Source: Hirudinaria manillensis (taxonomy: Eukaryota; Annelida; Clitellata; Hirudinida; Hirudinidae). From it: a stretch of 64,000 nt of DNA. This document shows positions 27,907 to 54,300 of this stretch, piece by piece. A program made the position numbers and the translations under genes. Under the pieces are notes generated by a model, which was not told the DNA's origin, made no database searches, and saw nothing but the letters and a program-made list of their open reading frames with translations. Each line of letters starts with the position of its first letter. Position 1 is the stretch's first letter. The stretch covers positions 4,598,501 to 4,662,500 of the forward strand of contig CM067527.1 of assembly GCA_034509925.1 (NCBI GenBank), written 5' to 3'.

Positions 27907-28201
27907 GAAAAATTAATCGAGATTATTGGCTTTTTACTGAAGTTGGTTGGAAATAAAGATTAACTCTGGAACTAATTTGTATGCCTCCGACAAACTTCAA
28001 TCGGTACAAAGATCTTAAACTATGTGGACCACTGTTTCTTCCATGGTTGTCGGGGTGTGGTGGTTGCCAGGGGAGGAGGTACCGGCATTCCAAGCGCGTT
28101 TGTGGAAAGCGATCCACGCCAATTGGAAGTCTAGACCGGTGGTGTTGAGGAATGGGATACTGCAATGGTAATGATGGAGGTAATGGTAGACTGTCTTATC
28201 A

Positions 28202-28313
28202 ATGTCTGTTTATTTTTACGCGCCCGCTGTGCTCGTATCCTGGATGTTTAAATTGGAAGCGGTGACAGAATCGCAACCAAACTACGAATCGACTTTCGTC
28301 GTCGAATCCAGCT
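28202..28313 (+). other. Unassigned ORF followed by a strong 5' splice site
   Basis: An ATG opens about 37 codons (MSVYFYAPAVLVSWMF...) in a locally GC-richer stretch, then meets AGCT/GTGAGT, a good donor. No matching second exon was found; joining to the region before the SLK start codon would create an immediate stop. It could be a 5' UTR exon of the kinase gene, an exon of an unknown gene, or chance. The neighbouring block 27923-28165 is also open on the minus strand without recognisable similarity. Confidence 0.25.
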
Positions 28314-28363
28314 GTGAGTTCAAGCGCTTGACTTGTGTCACTAGTGTCTCGTTGACACGTTTA

Positions 28364-28392
28364 TGACGTCACGGTTGCGCAAGGCAACCAAT
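28364..28392. promoter_or_regulatory. Composite CRE / X-box-like / CCAAT cluster
   Basis: Full palindromic CRE TGACGTCA (28364-28371), then GTTGCGCAAGGCAAC (28374-28388, RFX-like half-sites with a 3-bp spacer), then CCAAT (28388-28392), all within 29 bp. This clustering looks like a promoter, but which transcript it serves is unknown. Confidence 0.45.
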
Positions 28393-28399
28393 TGAAATG

Positions 28400-31300
28400 A
28401 TAATATAAAGGATTTGAATGATTGCGCAATGAGTTTATTGTCGTAATCATTAACAACTTGAAACAATCCATTTGTTAATAATTATTATTATGTAACGTTG
28501 GTAAAGTCTTACCGAGATTTACATTTTCAAGGAATGAGCTGTCAATATTTTTGTTTGTCATTTGCACGAATAAATGGAGTAAATATTTGAAATGCTAAAA
28601 TAGTCGACATTTAATATTTAAATATTTCGTGGGATGTCATTTATCATTACACGTAAACCAAACGTCACAAATGCTTGGCACAAGTTGCGACGAAATGCGA
28701 TCGAATGACATTTCAAACTTTTTACTTTCACAGTTTCAGATGTTGCAATTTGCCAGGAGTGTTCCAGTAATTTGCCAGTTTTAATAAAGGTCATCGTTAA
28801 TTTACGAAGTAATATTTCATAATTATTGTCACCGATTAATGTTGTAATATGTAACTAATTGATAAATCAGAGGAGATAAATGATGAGCAATTAAAAGATA
28901 GCTTTGAATTTAGAATTACAAATTTCAAAACAAATTTGTTGCTGAAAAACAAGATAAAAATGTTACAGAGGCATGACATTCAGGTCGTGACAATAACTTC
29001 CGATGTCGGGTTTAATCTCGGACAATGACCAATTCGATCAACCGTGACGGGCCATTATCACAACTCTGTCGTTCACCCGGAGTAAACCTTCTCCGCTTGA
29101 CTGAACGTTCGACTCCATTGTTTCCAGTTGAGTGCTTTTCATGGCGTCTTGGGTCCAAGGTAATTCGTGCGCAGCTGAGTGTAAGTGAGGTGTCCAAAAT
29201 TCTATCCCCTTGTCGGGTATTCCCCTGCTACCGTTTTCAGTCTTTCGGATTTTTAAGGTTTACACTGATTTCCAAAATTTTATCATCTTTCATTATAAAT
29301 CTACTTTATTTAAGTTGGCATGATTTTTTAGATATTATTATTATTAATCGCATTTAATGGTGTTATTTTGAATTTGGACGAATAATTTGCGACCAATGGA
29401 CGATCATTTGCAAGGACAAGGATTCCCTTCAAGAGACCTTCGTTTATCACTCCGGGAACGATGGGGCACCGATAAGACTTTGCAACAATGGAAGACCATT
29501 GGGTGGTACTCGATGACCCCTGGCCCTAAACTGCACCCCCTGCTCTCTTCCCTCCTTGGTTCAGCAACCCTAAAATCGTTGGAGTTCAAAAGTTCATCTC
29601 GTTAGGTTAAACAATTATCACGTAATTTGTTAGAGATGCTAATTTTTACGAGTCCATTCAAGTGATGATGTGGTGTCAGTGTTTTGATTGATTTGAATTC
29701 AATAATCGTGTGAGATAATAATAATAATAATAATAAGGAATATATTGTCACATATGCTATCAAATACCATAATAAAGTACGTCATCGTCGTCGTCATCGT
29801 CATCAACATCCAGGTCTATCAAGTTCAAGTGTGAACACCTGCTCGCAGGGAACCTAGTCACGTGACATCGATGTCACAACATCACAACGGCACTCAATAT
29901 TACATTCATATCTTACTAGAATGTTATAATTAAGAAATAATTAACATAATTAATATCACGCAAATCATTGTTATTATTATTATTTCATTATCTCATTGAT
30001 TAATTAATGGCAATTATATTAACTGGACCAATCAGAACCCGTATCGAGGTCGGCAGCACTAAATGTGACACCTTCTTATCACGACAGAATCAAATGGGAA
30101 GACAAACAATTAAATTCTAATTTAGATCTTCGAGTAGGTTTTATCGAACACTATTTCTCAATCAATTTCAACAACCAATTCCGGTCAATCAATTTCAATC
30201 AATACTCAATCAGATCGTAACCAATCTCAATCATTGCTCAATCAATCAATCAGACCAGATCAATTTCAGACACCTTGTTTCAATCCATTTGTTATGATTC
30301 GGACAAACCAAACAAATCATTTCAAAGGGCATTCATTTCGTGTTTCAACAAGCATGAAGTGCACTTTATTGCTTTTCCTTTCAAGGAATCTTCTGATCCG
30401 TCAATGTTTACAGGGACTTTCTGGTCGTAACTTCCAGCGAGGAGACAATTTCAACAGAAACATTGGACTTTGTAAACATTCTTCACGCAGTTCTTTGTCG
30501 CTTTGAACTGAAGGAAGAATTTCTTGCTTTATTTCTTTCGCTCGCTCGTCCACTCTTTCAATCAGCCCCCGACCGAGCTATCAATCACTGCCTCGTCTCT
30601 CTGACCCTGTTCAGTGAACCGTGAATGACTTGCGTGTCACGACCGTGACTTCAATTTGTTCTTATTTTTAAATTCTTTCCCAAACAACCCCTTAGCAACC
30701 CCCTTAAAAACGTTTGGTGACGAGAAACTGGACCAAAGGAATGTTGCTGATAAGTTTCTTATAAGCCATTCAATCATTTCTAATCTCCTTCTTCCGATTA
30801 AATGTTTATATTGGCTGCTTATTGGTCGTCTTTTGGATCAATAATTTATTTGCGATTGTGATTTAATTGTCATTTATTAATTAAAATTTGTTATTATTGC
30901 TTGAAAAACCAGAAGTCGTTGCGATGCTCAACTCAGGTGAAAATCTTTTTAAAGAAGATTTTGACAGAAAATAAAAATAATATATAAATATATACTTAAT
31001 TAGGAACTGCAAAGTCAGAAACTGCGATCGAAATAAGTCAAACGTTGACGATTTCTTGGCGCACCGAACTTTCTACTTTTTTACCGTGACATTTATGGAA
31101 ATTTAATGCATTAATGCATTTAATGCTGTTCAATATGAATATTTATTGACAGGGTTGTTGAAATTATGAAGATAAGAAACCCTTGTTGTTCCTTTGAATG
31201 GCATGAAGACATCAGCACACCATCACATCATCCGTGATCATTTCAGTTCAGTTCTAGCCTCACACGATGATAAGAAGGTCTCATAAAAGCCATAATCATC

Positions 31301-32400
31301 ATCGTTATCATTAGCATCATTATCATCATCATCGGGAAGTCTCGTGAGATCCAACGTTTTGTATTTCAAACTGAACATCACAGTGATGGATTGTTTCTCG
31401 AGCAAACAAATTGCGATAAATTAAAAACCTTTTGCATGCTCAAGACACTGGGATCATTTAAATTATTATTATAATTATTATTATTATATAATTATTAATT
31501 CAAATTATTGTATCATTACGTAATTAACATCACATGGTGGTGCAGATGATCATTTCACATGGCTTTTAGAATCCATTTTTAAGCTTTTTTTTTTGAAAAT
31601 TGTGATTAAAATGAGTTAAAAATATAAAGATTATCTTTGAAATAGTGACAAGAATTAAAAAATTTAAAGTGAATAAATAATTAATTGTGAAAGGTTGAGT
31701 TAAATTATTTTAATTATTCCATTTATAAATTGTTTTAATTATTCCATTTCCAAGTCCATCTCCCCAAAGAAATTTCAACTCAAGTAAATGAAAATCCCGG
31801 GCCATCTGGCGACCTTTATTTGCTTTTCAAACAAAATTTGGAAGAACAATCATTCAGGTGATGCAACAACAACAACAGGGACATAAGTAGAGATTTTTAA
31901 TTTTGTAATTTATCTCTTTATTGGTAATAAAAGGTTGTCAGTAAAAACTGGAACTGCCAAGGTGACCAATAAATATCTTCCAAAAATTTCAGTAAACAAG
32001 TTTGCTATTTCGGCGAAATATTTAATTAAATTCCAATCAAAAATCAGTTCAGTTAGTAAAATTCATTAACTCGTGAGTTATTACCTCATCTGATTGTCAA
32101 AAATTAGCATACTCAATACGTTGATGCAAATCTAAAAATCCAGCATATTTTTAAACTTTTTTAAAATTATAAGATTTATTAATGTTTAATAATTTTTTTC
32201 CATTTATTTCATCAAATGATGTAAACTTTAATTAATTTATTCGTCGAAAACATCGGGAAGGCCGCTACAAGTCACCTGAGTCCACTTTTAAACTCTACCT
32301 TGATTGGGTTTTGCGACTCGGAATATTCCGCCGACCAATTAAACTTTTAAATGCCATCGTCAGGATTTATTTAGTGAAATATTAAAAAAAAATATTGGCA
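28400..32400. other. Intergenic upstream of the SLK-like kinase
   Basis: Mostly AT-rich with ATT, CAT and AATC microsatellites (for example 29717-29736 and 31290-31335). Two GC-richer blocks, 29010-29240 and 29390-29605, have open frames on both strands (29025-29357 plus, 29012-29197 minus, 29387-29605 plus) but no recognised domain. They may be 5' UTR exons or enhancers. Just before the kinase ATG, TTGGCAG at 32394-32400 could be the acceptor of a 5' UTR intron. Confidence 0.35.
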
Positions 32401-32450
32401 GGAAATCAATTTGAGTGCCGTCTGCGTTTTGCGTTTTACCAGCGGCAAAC

Positions 32451-45949
<13,499 letters not shown>

Positions 45950-46269
45950 AAATCAAAAATGAATTAATTTGAGTTAATTAATTAATTAATCAATTGTTAA
46001 TTAATCAATGCAATTGCAATAACCATCCACAATCCTGATGTTTCTAGATATTCGTTCACACTCATGCATATTCAAATGTATATTTTTATGTGATTGCATT
46101 CCAAATTTACAAATATTTGTAAGTAAGAAATCGTCAATATTTGCATGTTTTATTCATCTTTATTCAACGTTTCAACTTCAAAGCAGGAAGCATCCAAAAT
46201 TGTGTGAACTTTACTCCTTTTTAGTGCCTTCTGACTTTGCTTCTAATAGGTCAAAATGAACGTTTCAAA

Positions 46270-46275
46270 AATAAA
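46270..46275 (+). terminator. Polyadenylation signal of SLK
   Basis: AATAAA lies about 320 nt after the stop codon. Confidence 0.45.
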
Positions 46276-49200
46276 TATCCTTTATAAATAATTGTTGTGA
46301 CGATGTGCGAGGAGGCGGGGCCGGATGTTGTCGAACGATAGTTTGGAGCGTGTTGGTTCTTTCGAAGTTTGAAGTTCGTTTCGTTTCTAAAGACCTAACA
46401 ATAATAATATAATTTATTTGATCGACTTAATTAAATCTGTTAGTGCCAAGTTTTTTTTAGTTAATTTGTACCTCTGTCTCGATATGAAATGTTAGTTGTT
46501 AGGGGCATTAAATTGAGTGAATTGAATGCTTTCAGTATTGAACAGCAACTAATGGATTGCTTGAAACTTTCATATTAATTTATATTATTTTCAGTAATTA
46601 GTTTAATAATAATAATATTTATTTCATATTATTAATAATTTCATATTAATTTAATAGTTCATTTCATTATATTAATTATTGGTATTCACATTAATTTAAC
46701 AGAATGATTAAAAAGAAATTGTTAAATTGACAAAATAATTTCTCATTTATTTCCATAACTCATTTAGTTAAATTGATGAACACTTAATTTAATTTATTTA
46801 TTTATTTATTTATTTATTTAGCTTTAAGTCATAGAAGTTTCAGACTTTAATGTTTTGCTCTAATTCAAACATTAATGTGTTGCGACACTTCATTTGATTT
46901 TCAGTTGTTATGTTTCATTTAAAAGACATTATACCTCCATTTCTTCGTCTTTGTTTTCATATTTGGTTTTGACATTTGTAGACGTTTGAAGTTTACATGC
47001 AATCGATTAGTTATGAGAATTGTGCCAACATCAATGTCATGATTGAACAATTTTTCCTTTAGGTTTTGAATAAATTTGTGAGAGAACTTTCTAATGGCGT
47101 CATGGTTTTATTTTCGAAAGTAAAGAAAGAAATATGGCCCTGAACTATGGCAAAATGGCTAAAACATCCGTAACGAATCGAAGGAGATGAGGGGAACCAT
47201 TCACCATCCTCTGGATACTGATGTCACAAATGCTTCAGTTATTTTCCCCAAACCTCACCCCTTCTATCGACGGCCATGTTTGCAGCCACACCGACAAACT
47301 TTTGTACTTTTCCTTTCTTCGATCATCTAGTCACTTTGAACATTTTGTTTTAATAGTTAACATCATCCAATTTTTTCTGAGAAAAGCTGAAATGGAGTCC
47401 GCGGCATCTGGCGAGTTCACTGGTACACCTTTCAACAATCTTTTTTACTCAATGCAAATGTAAGTCGTAGCAATGGATCACAAAAAGTTACGAATATAAC
47501 TTCAGATATTTTCTTCAAAGTTCTAAAAAAAGCGTTTTTAACGAAGGGAAAGTCAATTCGACAAGTTCCAACATCGTAATATATTCAACTGAATTTTCAT
47601 GAATGGGGTGTTATTGATAAACTACATTCGATTAATAATTCCGTTTGTCAGTTTGTTTTTAATTTATTTTTAAATTTTAGTGTTTAAATCTACTCGATTA
47701 AATCCCTGAAATTGGATATCGGTAGTTATCATAACACCTGCGGAACACATGACTCTTAGTGTAATTGGCGAGTACCTTGCACTAATATAAGTATAGTACT
47801 TTTTACCGGCATATTTTAGTAGAATGTTTGGTTCGTAACCCTAAATTTAGTGGCCCAAAAAGAGGTGTTGTTAAATTGGGGGCAGTGTGCATGTAATGAT
47901 GTAATATTACCTAGTTTCGTTTGCTGATGATAGAGATGAACGCAAGAAACAACTGATATTCATGATAGGCAGCTCCTTTCCAGACCTATCATTTTAAATA
48001 ACCAACTTAATTAAATTAATTATGCACTTTGGTTTGGTCGACTAACAGCTTGCAAGGCTCTAGTCATAACATGACAAGCCTAACAAATAACTCACAGCTC
48101 AGGAGGCCTAAAGTTAATAAATGCTTTGGCCGTAAAACATTTTTGTGTATTTTGAATGTGTAGTTAGTTGAGTTTAAAAGTTACAAAAAGGTAAAAAAAA
48201 ATAAAGGTTTGCTTTATCTCTCGTGGTACTCAATGATTTTTGTGTGTGAAGTTTGTCTTCCTTATTTCGCACCAACTCTTAAAGAAACATCCGCGTTCTC
48301 AGGTTCTCAATGGGACCAGTTCTCATCGGATAAATGCAGTTTCGGTATTATGGTCACGGAGATACATGCAGCTGCTAGGTGAGTTGGAATCGAGTTAGCC
48401 GGTATGAGAAAATTTCACTTAAGCTTACATTCTTCAGCCGATTGCGATGAAATGAAAGATAAAATTTCTTTCTACCATCATTAATTCGACACCGGCTGTT
48501 CTGAGGCGGGCCATATTTTATAACATTCCAATGAATTATTAAATTTTCTTGAAAACCAATACCAAGCTGCCTCTAGTTTGAGATTCTGTTCGGCAATAAA
48601 TTTAAAAAGTAAGATCCCGAAACTGCTGGGTAGCGTCAACAGATACCGAGATTCATCATAGTTCTTATCTTTTTACTAGAAAAACTCGGGCTGACATATG
48701 AGAGTACTTAGCAGAACAAAGCTCATCTTTCCTGGCCTGGGCCTACGAATTCAAGCATTCCTCATTCAAACACTTGACCCAAATGAAAGATAGAGCCGTA
48801 ATAAAAATGGGCTATGCACGCTCGTTGCGAAAATAGCAGGATATGCCAGCTGAGTTGGTGCTGCCGACGAAAGGGAAAATTCTTGCAGACGATTTTTAAA
48901 ATTAAATCTTGCGAATTAATATTTTATGGAATAACTGACCGGCTTTAAAGAGTAAGTTATTTTGATGTCCGAAATGAGAAAACTGGGTCATATACAACGT
49001 AGCATGTTTTGCTATTGGTTGGCTGAAAGTTGACTTGATTATTGTGCAATGGAGGTCGATATCGGCTGGTTGCTGTGTTGAGATCGATCAAGGTATGGTT
49101 CGTCTGCATTTGTGCTGACGAAATTTTTATGTGGTTAGATGAAGGTTGGTTCGGATGCTTCGTTTGCAAGACTTGCGTTGAGTTTGATTCTTTAGACGTT

Positions 49201-51342
49201 AAACGCTATGTTAATCAGCTGCTAAAGTCAGCTGTAGATGATGACTGTCTAGAACCAGGGGTCATATTAAACGTATTACTATCTAATAATGAATTATTTA
49301 TGTAATGAATTCAAAATTGCGCTTCTTTAAAGTGCAACTTGTTGAGGATATCTATTGACTGGTCGTGAGGTTTAACTAGTAACGTTTCTTCACTTTTTCA
49401 GGGTACTATGGCTATTGCAGGACATTATGTCTGTTGCAAAGCTATAGGATGGAGGTGGAAAGATGAAGGATGATCTGCAAATGCATTTGAGGGCCTGATT
49501 TCAATTCGAATAGCTGAAGGAAGACATGAAGACATCACTTTCCATGTGATTAAAAATTTCAAGTAGAAAGATTTTTAAACAAAATTTCAATGCACTCTTT
49601 CATACATGTTATGCATTGCATGGAAAATATTTTAATTGGTAGGAAATTGCCTAAGTGTTTGAAAATATAATTGGGTTTGTGGTGTGTAGACATTTGTTTA
49701 TTTATTTTATATTCCACATATTCGTGCTTTTGTGTTTCTTCGTGCGATGTAATGTACAAGTGGATACATCAAAGTTTCAAGTCATACATAGTTGGTGTTG
49801 TTTCAGATACAAGATTCCATTTATATTTTATTTCAAAACTTGAACGGCCTGATCACAACCTCGTTGCATGTTGCGTTCATAAGCGAAGCCTCAATCACCA
49901 TTTGCCTGACAATAATATTTATAGACAGATAGACATCATTAGCAATCTTTCTTTTGACTACCTAAAGTGAAAGTTCACTCTCTGCTATTCCCATAATAAT
50001 CCTGAAATTGTAAATAATGCTATTTATTGTATGTTACGATAGTTTATTTGCATGTCAATCCTTGTTAGGATATTTTTGATCTATTAGAAATTATTCTTAA
50101 ATTATATTATAACGATTCTTCATTTTGTTGTTTGAGATTTGATGAACTTTCTTGTTTTTAATTCAATCATGGGGCTGTAACCTGCAATTTGTAAATAGTG
50201 AGTGTTTGTATAAATAACCTTTCTTCGTCTTATTTAACACTTTTTCGGAAACTGCTCATGTCATGGATACGGCTTGATGTTTTAGATTTTCAGATCTTCT
50301 TCCTTTCTTGGTGCTACCATTATTCAACTTTTAAAGCACGATGATTGATTTGTCAGCCCATAATCCTCAAAATTTATTCAGGTGTTTGCTGTTTACGAGA
50401 TTCTTATAACATATATGGTCGCATGCGATTGTGTCGTCTCATTTCTTGGAGGGAGAGAGAGAGAGGTAAAGTGGATTATGAATCCTGGCATTTATTCAAC
50501 TGGATGAATTCAGATTCAGTTGATGTCCAAAACACAACCACCGTGGAAGGATGGAGCACAAAAATAAAATATTGCACATGATTTGTTGAAACGAACACAC
50601 AAACATTGATCAGAGCAAGGAAAACATTGTTGGAGCTGCTAAAAGTCGATGAGAGTGAAAATCAATTAAAAGCATAAAATTGGTCCGACTTGCAGTTCAG
50701 ACTAGCATGACGAGGATGAATAAACCGAACTCGGACGCTTCCTCGACGGACCGTCGTTTGACTAGATTCGATAAAACGTTTAAGACTTGTGAGGGCAACT
50801 TACATTTGTATAAAAGTCTTAGGATTCTAACAAATGCAAAGAAAAAAAAAATCCAGTACGAAATGGGAATATTTTGCTCGGGGAATAATTGCCTAATCAT
50901 CAAAATCGATCATTGATTTTCGGCTAACAATTTTGAACAACTCATAAAAATAAAATAAATTAAAAAAAGAAATAAAAGAAAGGAGTAAAAAAAAAGATCT
51001 GCAGAAACACACTGAAACTTTCATGAAATTGTAAACAACGATAAGGAAGCAGTTGCTAAGTTTGCCGAGTTATTTTTGAATGAATGACTCGAGTCAGGAA
51101 AGTACACGGCTGTCAAAGGATGGCCACCTGGAAATTCTAAGTCCTTCAGAGGAATACTCGACCGGAGTGACGTTCGGATAAGGATTGATCAGCCACAAGT
51201 CTAAAAAAATATTTCTTTAAGTCGGAAGATTTCTGTGCCGGAAGAACGGAAAAGTGCGGTCTACTTTGCGGTACGATGGGGATTTGTTTGCAAAACATAA
51301 GAAAGTTGAATGAAACAAAAGGATTATTCAAACTTTATAGTT
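46276..51342. other. Intergenic between convergent SLK and Dab genes
   Basis: A short GC-rich patch at 46300-46345 contains GGAGGCGGGGCC, a GC-box-like sequence just past the SLK 3' end. ORFs at 49042-49305 and 50680-50916 on the plus strand have no recognised domain or convincing splice context. The Dab 3' UTR must lie at the right end; a reverse AATAAA (TTTATT) is present at about 50491. Nothing else was recognised. Confidence 0.4.
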
Positions 51343-54300
51343 TCATATAGACTCGTCTAAAGATCTCGAGAAAGAGATGCTTCCTTTGTCTGAACTCTGA
51401 CCATTTTGAGGATTTCGTTCGGTCGAAGAGTAGGAGTGGAATGAGGGTAGTGTCGCAGACGACTGCCTTTCGAGAACACCGGGATGAACGAGATGCTGGG
51501 GCTGCAGGCCAGAAGATAGAGAATTGAGATTTTCAGAAGAACGAACATTATTATTGTCCGTTTTTTGTTCACCAGCAAAGACGGAGCGGACGTTCCCGTA
51601 GGTGGCCGCTTCGTCACGTCCGACGTTGGCGGCGCAGGGAGAAATGCCGGAGTTCTTTGAGCCGAAATAGGAAGTCGCAGACACAGAGTACAGTTTTAAA
51701 ATGCTGGCCGTATCGAGTTTTCGAGGCTTGACGGATTCGCTTTCGTTTGCAATTCCAACGAGCCTCGATTTTTGAGGAATGGCTTCCGTTTCTACGGAAA
51801 CGTCTGCCTCCGGCGACTTGCGCGGTCTTCGGGGAGGGAGAGGGGGAGGCGTGGGGTGGAGCGGGGAGATGGAGGTGGCCTCTGGTGGCAGAGGAGGCGG
51901 AGGAATGTCGGGAGATGGAAATTCGCTCGGGTCGGTCGAAGGACTCGTGGGAGAAGAATCGAATATCAAACCTGGCTTGAAAACTGCAACCGGTTTCAGG
52001 TTCATGGATGGTAGGTTTATTCTTAACGTCTCGGATGAAACCTGAATGCATTGAGCTTCAATTTTTAGTCCTTCGGTAGGTAATTTCAGCGGAGATTCAG
52101 AGGTCGGGCATCCCTTCGCAACTTCGCAAGGAGGTTCTTCGCAACTTGCATCTTGCGTTCTCTGAGACTCGTCAGTCTCTGCATCATTACGTTTTAAGTT
52201 TACTTCCACCTCTGGTGCAAAGTTGTCATCAAAAAACGTATCTTCAAACTCGTCCACTCCGGATGCACCAAAATTGTCCTGGAATTCGACCGCATCGGAG
52301 GAACCATCTTTGACGGTTTCTTCATGCCTCGCTCGACCGACAACCTCGTCGTTGATGTCGGAACAGTTCGTCCAAGCGTCACGATTCTCTTCTTTCAACG
52401 TAATCAATTCGAACTCGGAAAGGTCGTCGTCGATTTTGAAGCCGTCGAAGGAGATGTCGACGTCCTTCGAGAAGAAAGGATCGTCTAAGAACGGATCGAT
52501 TCCTTCGAACGACAGCACGAGGTGGGAGTTCTTGAACGCCGAGCCTTCCGACCTGTCGCGCGACCTGCTCGAAGTCGTCTGCTCGTCCTCGGACAGCCGA
52601 TAGTTCGAATCGAACTCGGAAGTCTTCGCGGCAAACGCTTCCCCTCCGTCGATCTTTCTGTCGAAGGAACCTTCTGCGGGACTTTCGTCCGAGAATTCAA
52701 ACTCCTCGAAGTTTGCCCAACTCAGTTGCTCCTTGCTCTCTTCGAAGGCTGTTCTGCTCTCCGAAACGCGATAGGAGTCCGGAGAAGCTTCGGTAACTTT
52801 GGCCTGCTTCGCGATTTCGATCTCTGCTCCTAAGAAAAATTTTTTACCAAATTAATTGCAAGCAAACTTGATGTATTTATAATTACATTTTCATAAGTAT
52901 ATTTTCTTCATTCCTAGAATAAAATTTCCTAATTATTAATAAAAAATTCTATTTCTTAGTCCAATTTTCTTTCATTTGAAACTAATGAATTCTGTAGACA
53001 CCTTCTGACAACTTTGTTTCATCCCCTTCTGGTGTCCTGTTCTGGGAGCGATCGTCGCTGCCAGTCACCGACCGATCCGCGTTCACCCTGGAAGAAGATC
53101 CCGGGGACTCCAAACTCTGGACCTTGAAAGTGGCAGGAGAGCCGGGCGGAGACTCGATGACGGGCAGCGAGCCGACGGAGGAGAGGGATTTCTTGGAAGC
53201 GATGACGGACATCGGAGATTTCATGGCGGAAGTCGACGGAGAATTGTTGACGTTCTGATTGGAGGAGGAGGAAGACGACAAACTCGGAGTTTTGACGACC
53301 GTCGAGGAGGAATTGTCGACCTGTCGAACGGTGGAAGAGACGGGGGAGGTGTTGGGGAGAGGGTGGTGGACTGTTGTCGTTGCATTGTTCTGTCGGTTGT
53401 AAAGAGTCAGGAATCCTGCCTGAATGTTTTTTTAAATAAAATGTATTTTAAATGAAAATATTCATCCTCTTAAATGAATTAAATTGTGTTCATTGTAAAT
53501 GAAGTTATTAAATAATAAAAAATATTCTATATTTCATTTTGAAACTTTTGTTTGCTGCCTCTCAAGAGAAACTGAATGAATTAAATTATTTGGTCATTAA
53601 AGAGTAACAAATAATGCAAAAAAGTTTAAACTTCATAAATTATTCCATAATTCATTCAAATTTTTAACAAATTAGTCCACAAAAGTTTAAACTTCAATAT
53701 GAGCTGGCAAGCATCACATTTTATTTGCAATTGAAAATATTTACAAACTTCAAGAATTTTATAATGGATAGCATTTAGCTAAAGTCACTAAAAAGGCAAA
53801 AAACTAGGCCTTAATAAGCCTTAACCATGCATGATCTGCAGGATTGAATGAAAAATGACAAATAACAAAAAAACCACCTTAAATCAAAACTTTGATAATG
53901 AAGTAAAAATTGATTTTATTGCATGTTTTAAGTAATTTAAATGATAATAATTTTAACCTGTTTCCTTGGCGATGCAGGCAGAGGAGTGTTGGAAACTGTG
54001 TTGTAAAACCTACAAAGTTATATATTGTGGTGTCTCACAATATAACGTGTAATAATATAACATTAAAATACATAAATATTTATTGCTGGATAATATGCAA
54101 TTACAGATTAGGAGATTCATTAATTTAAGGCATTCATGACATCAGTGTTTATAACATCCTTATAAAACAATCCTAGATGAATGGAGTTATGATGTCACAT
54201 ATAATAAATATAATGATAATAATTAACTATTATTAGAATTTGAAATAATTAAATAAAAACATCAATCAATCCAGCCACATTTCAGCTGAATGGTTAATTA

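Noticed and set aside
51614-52833. Several long plus-strand and alternate minus-strand frames over the last Dab exon
   Set aside because: The Dab frame (51343-52829) carries the DPF, WxxF and Pro-rich motifs and joins the PTB exons; the others are low-complexity shadows.
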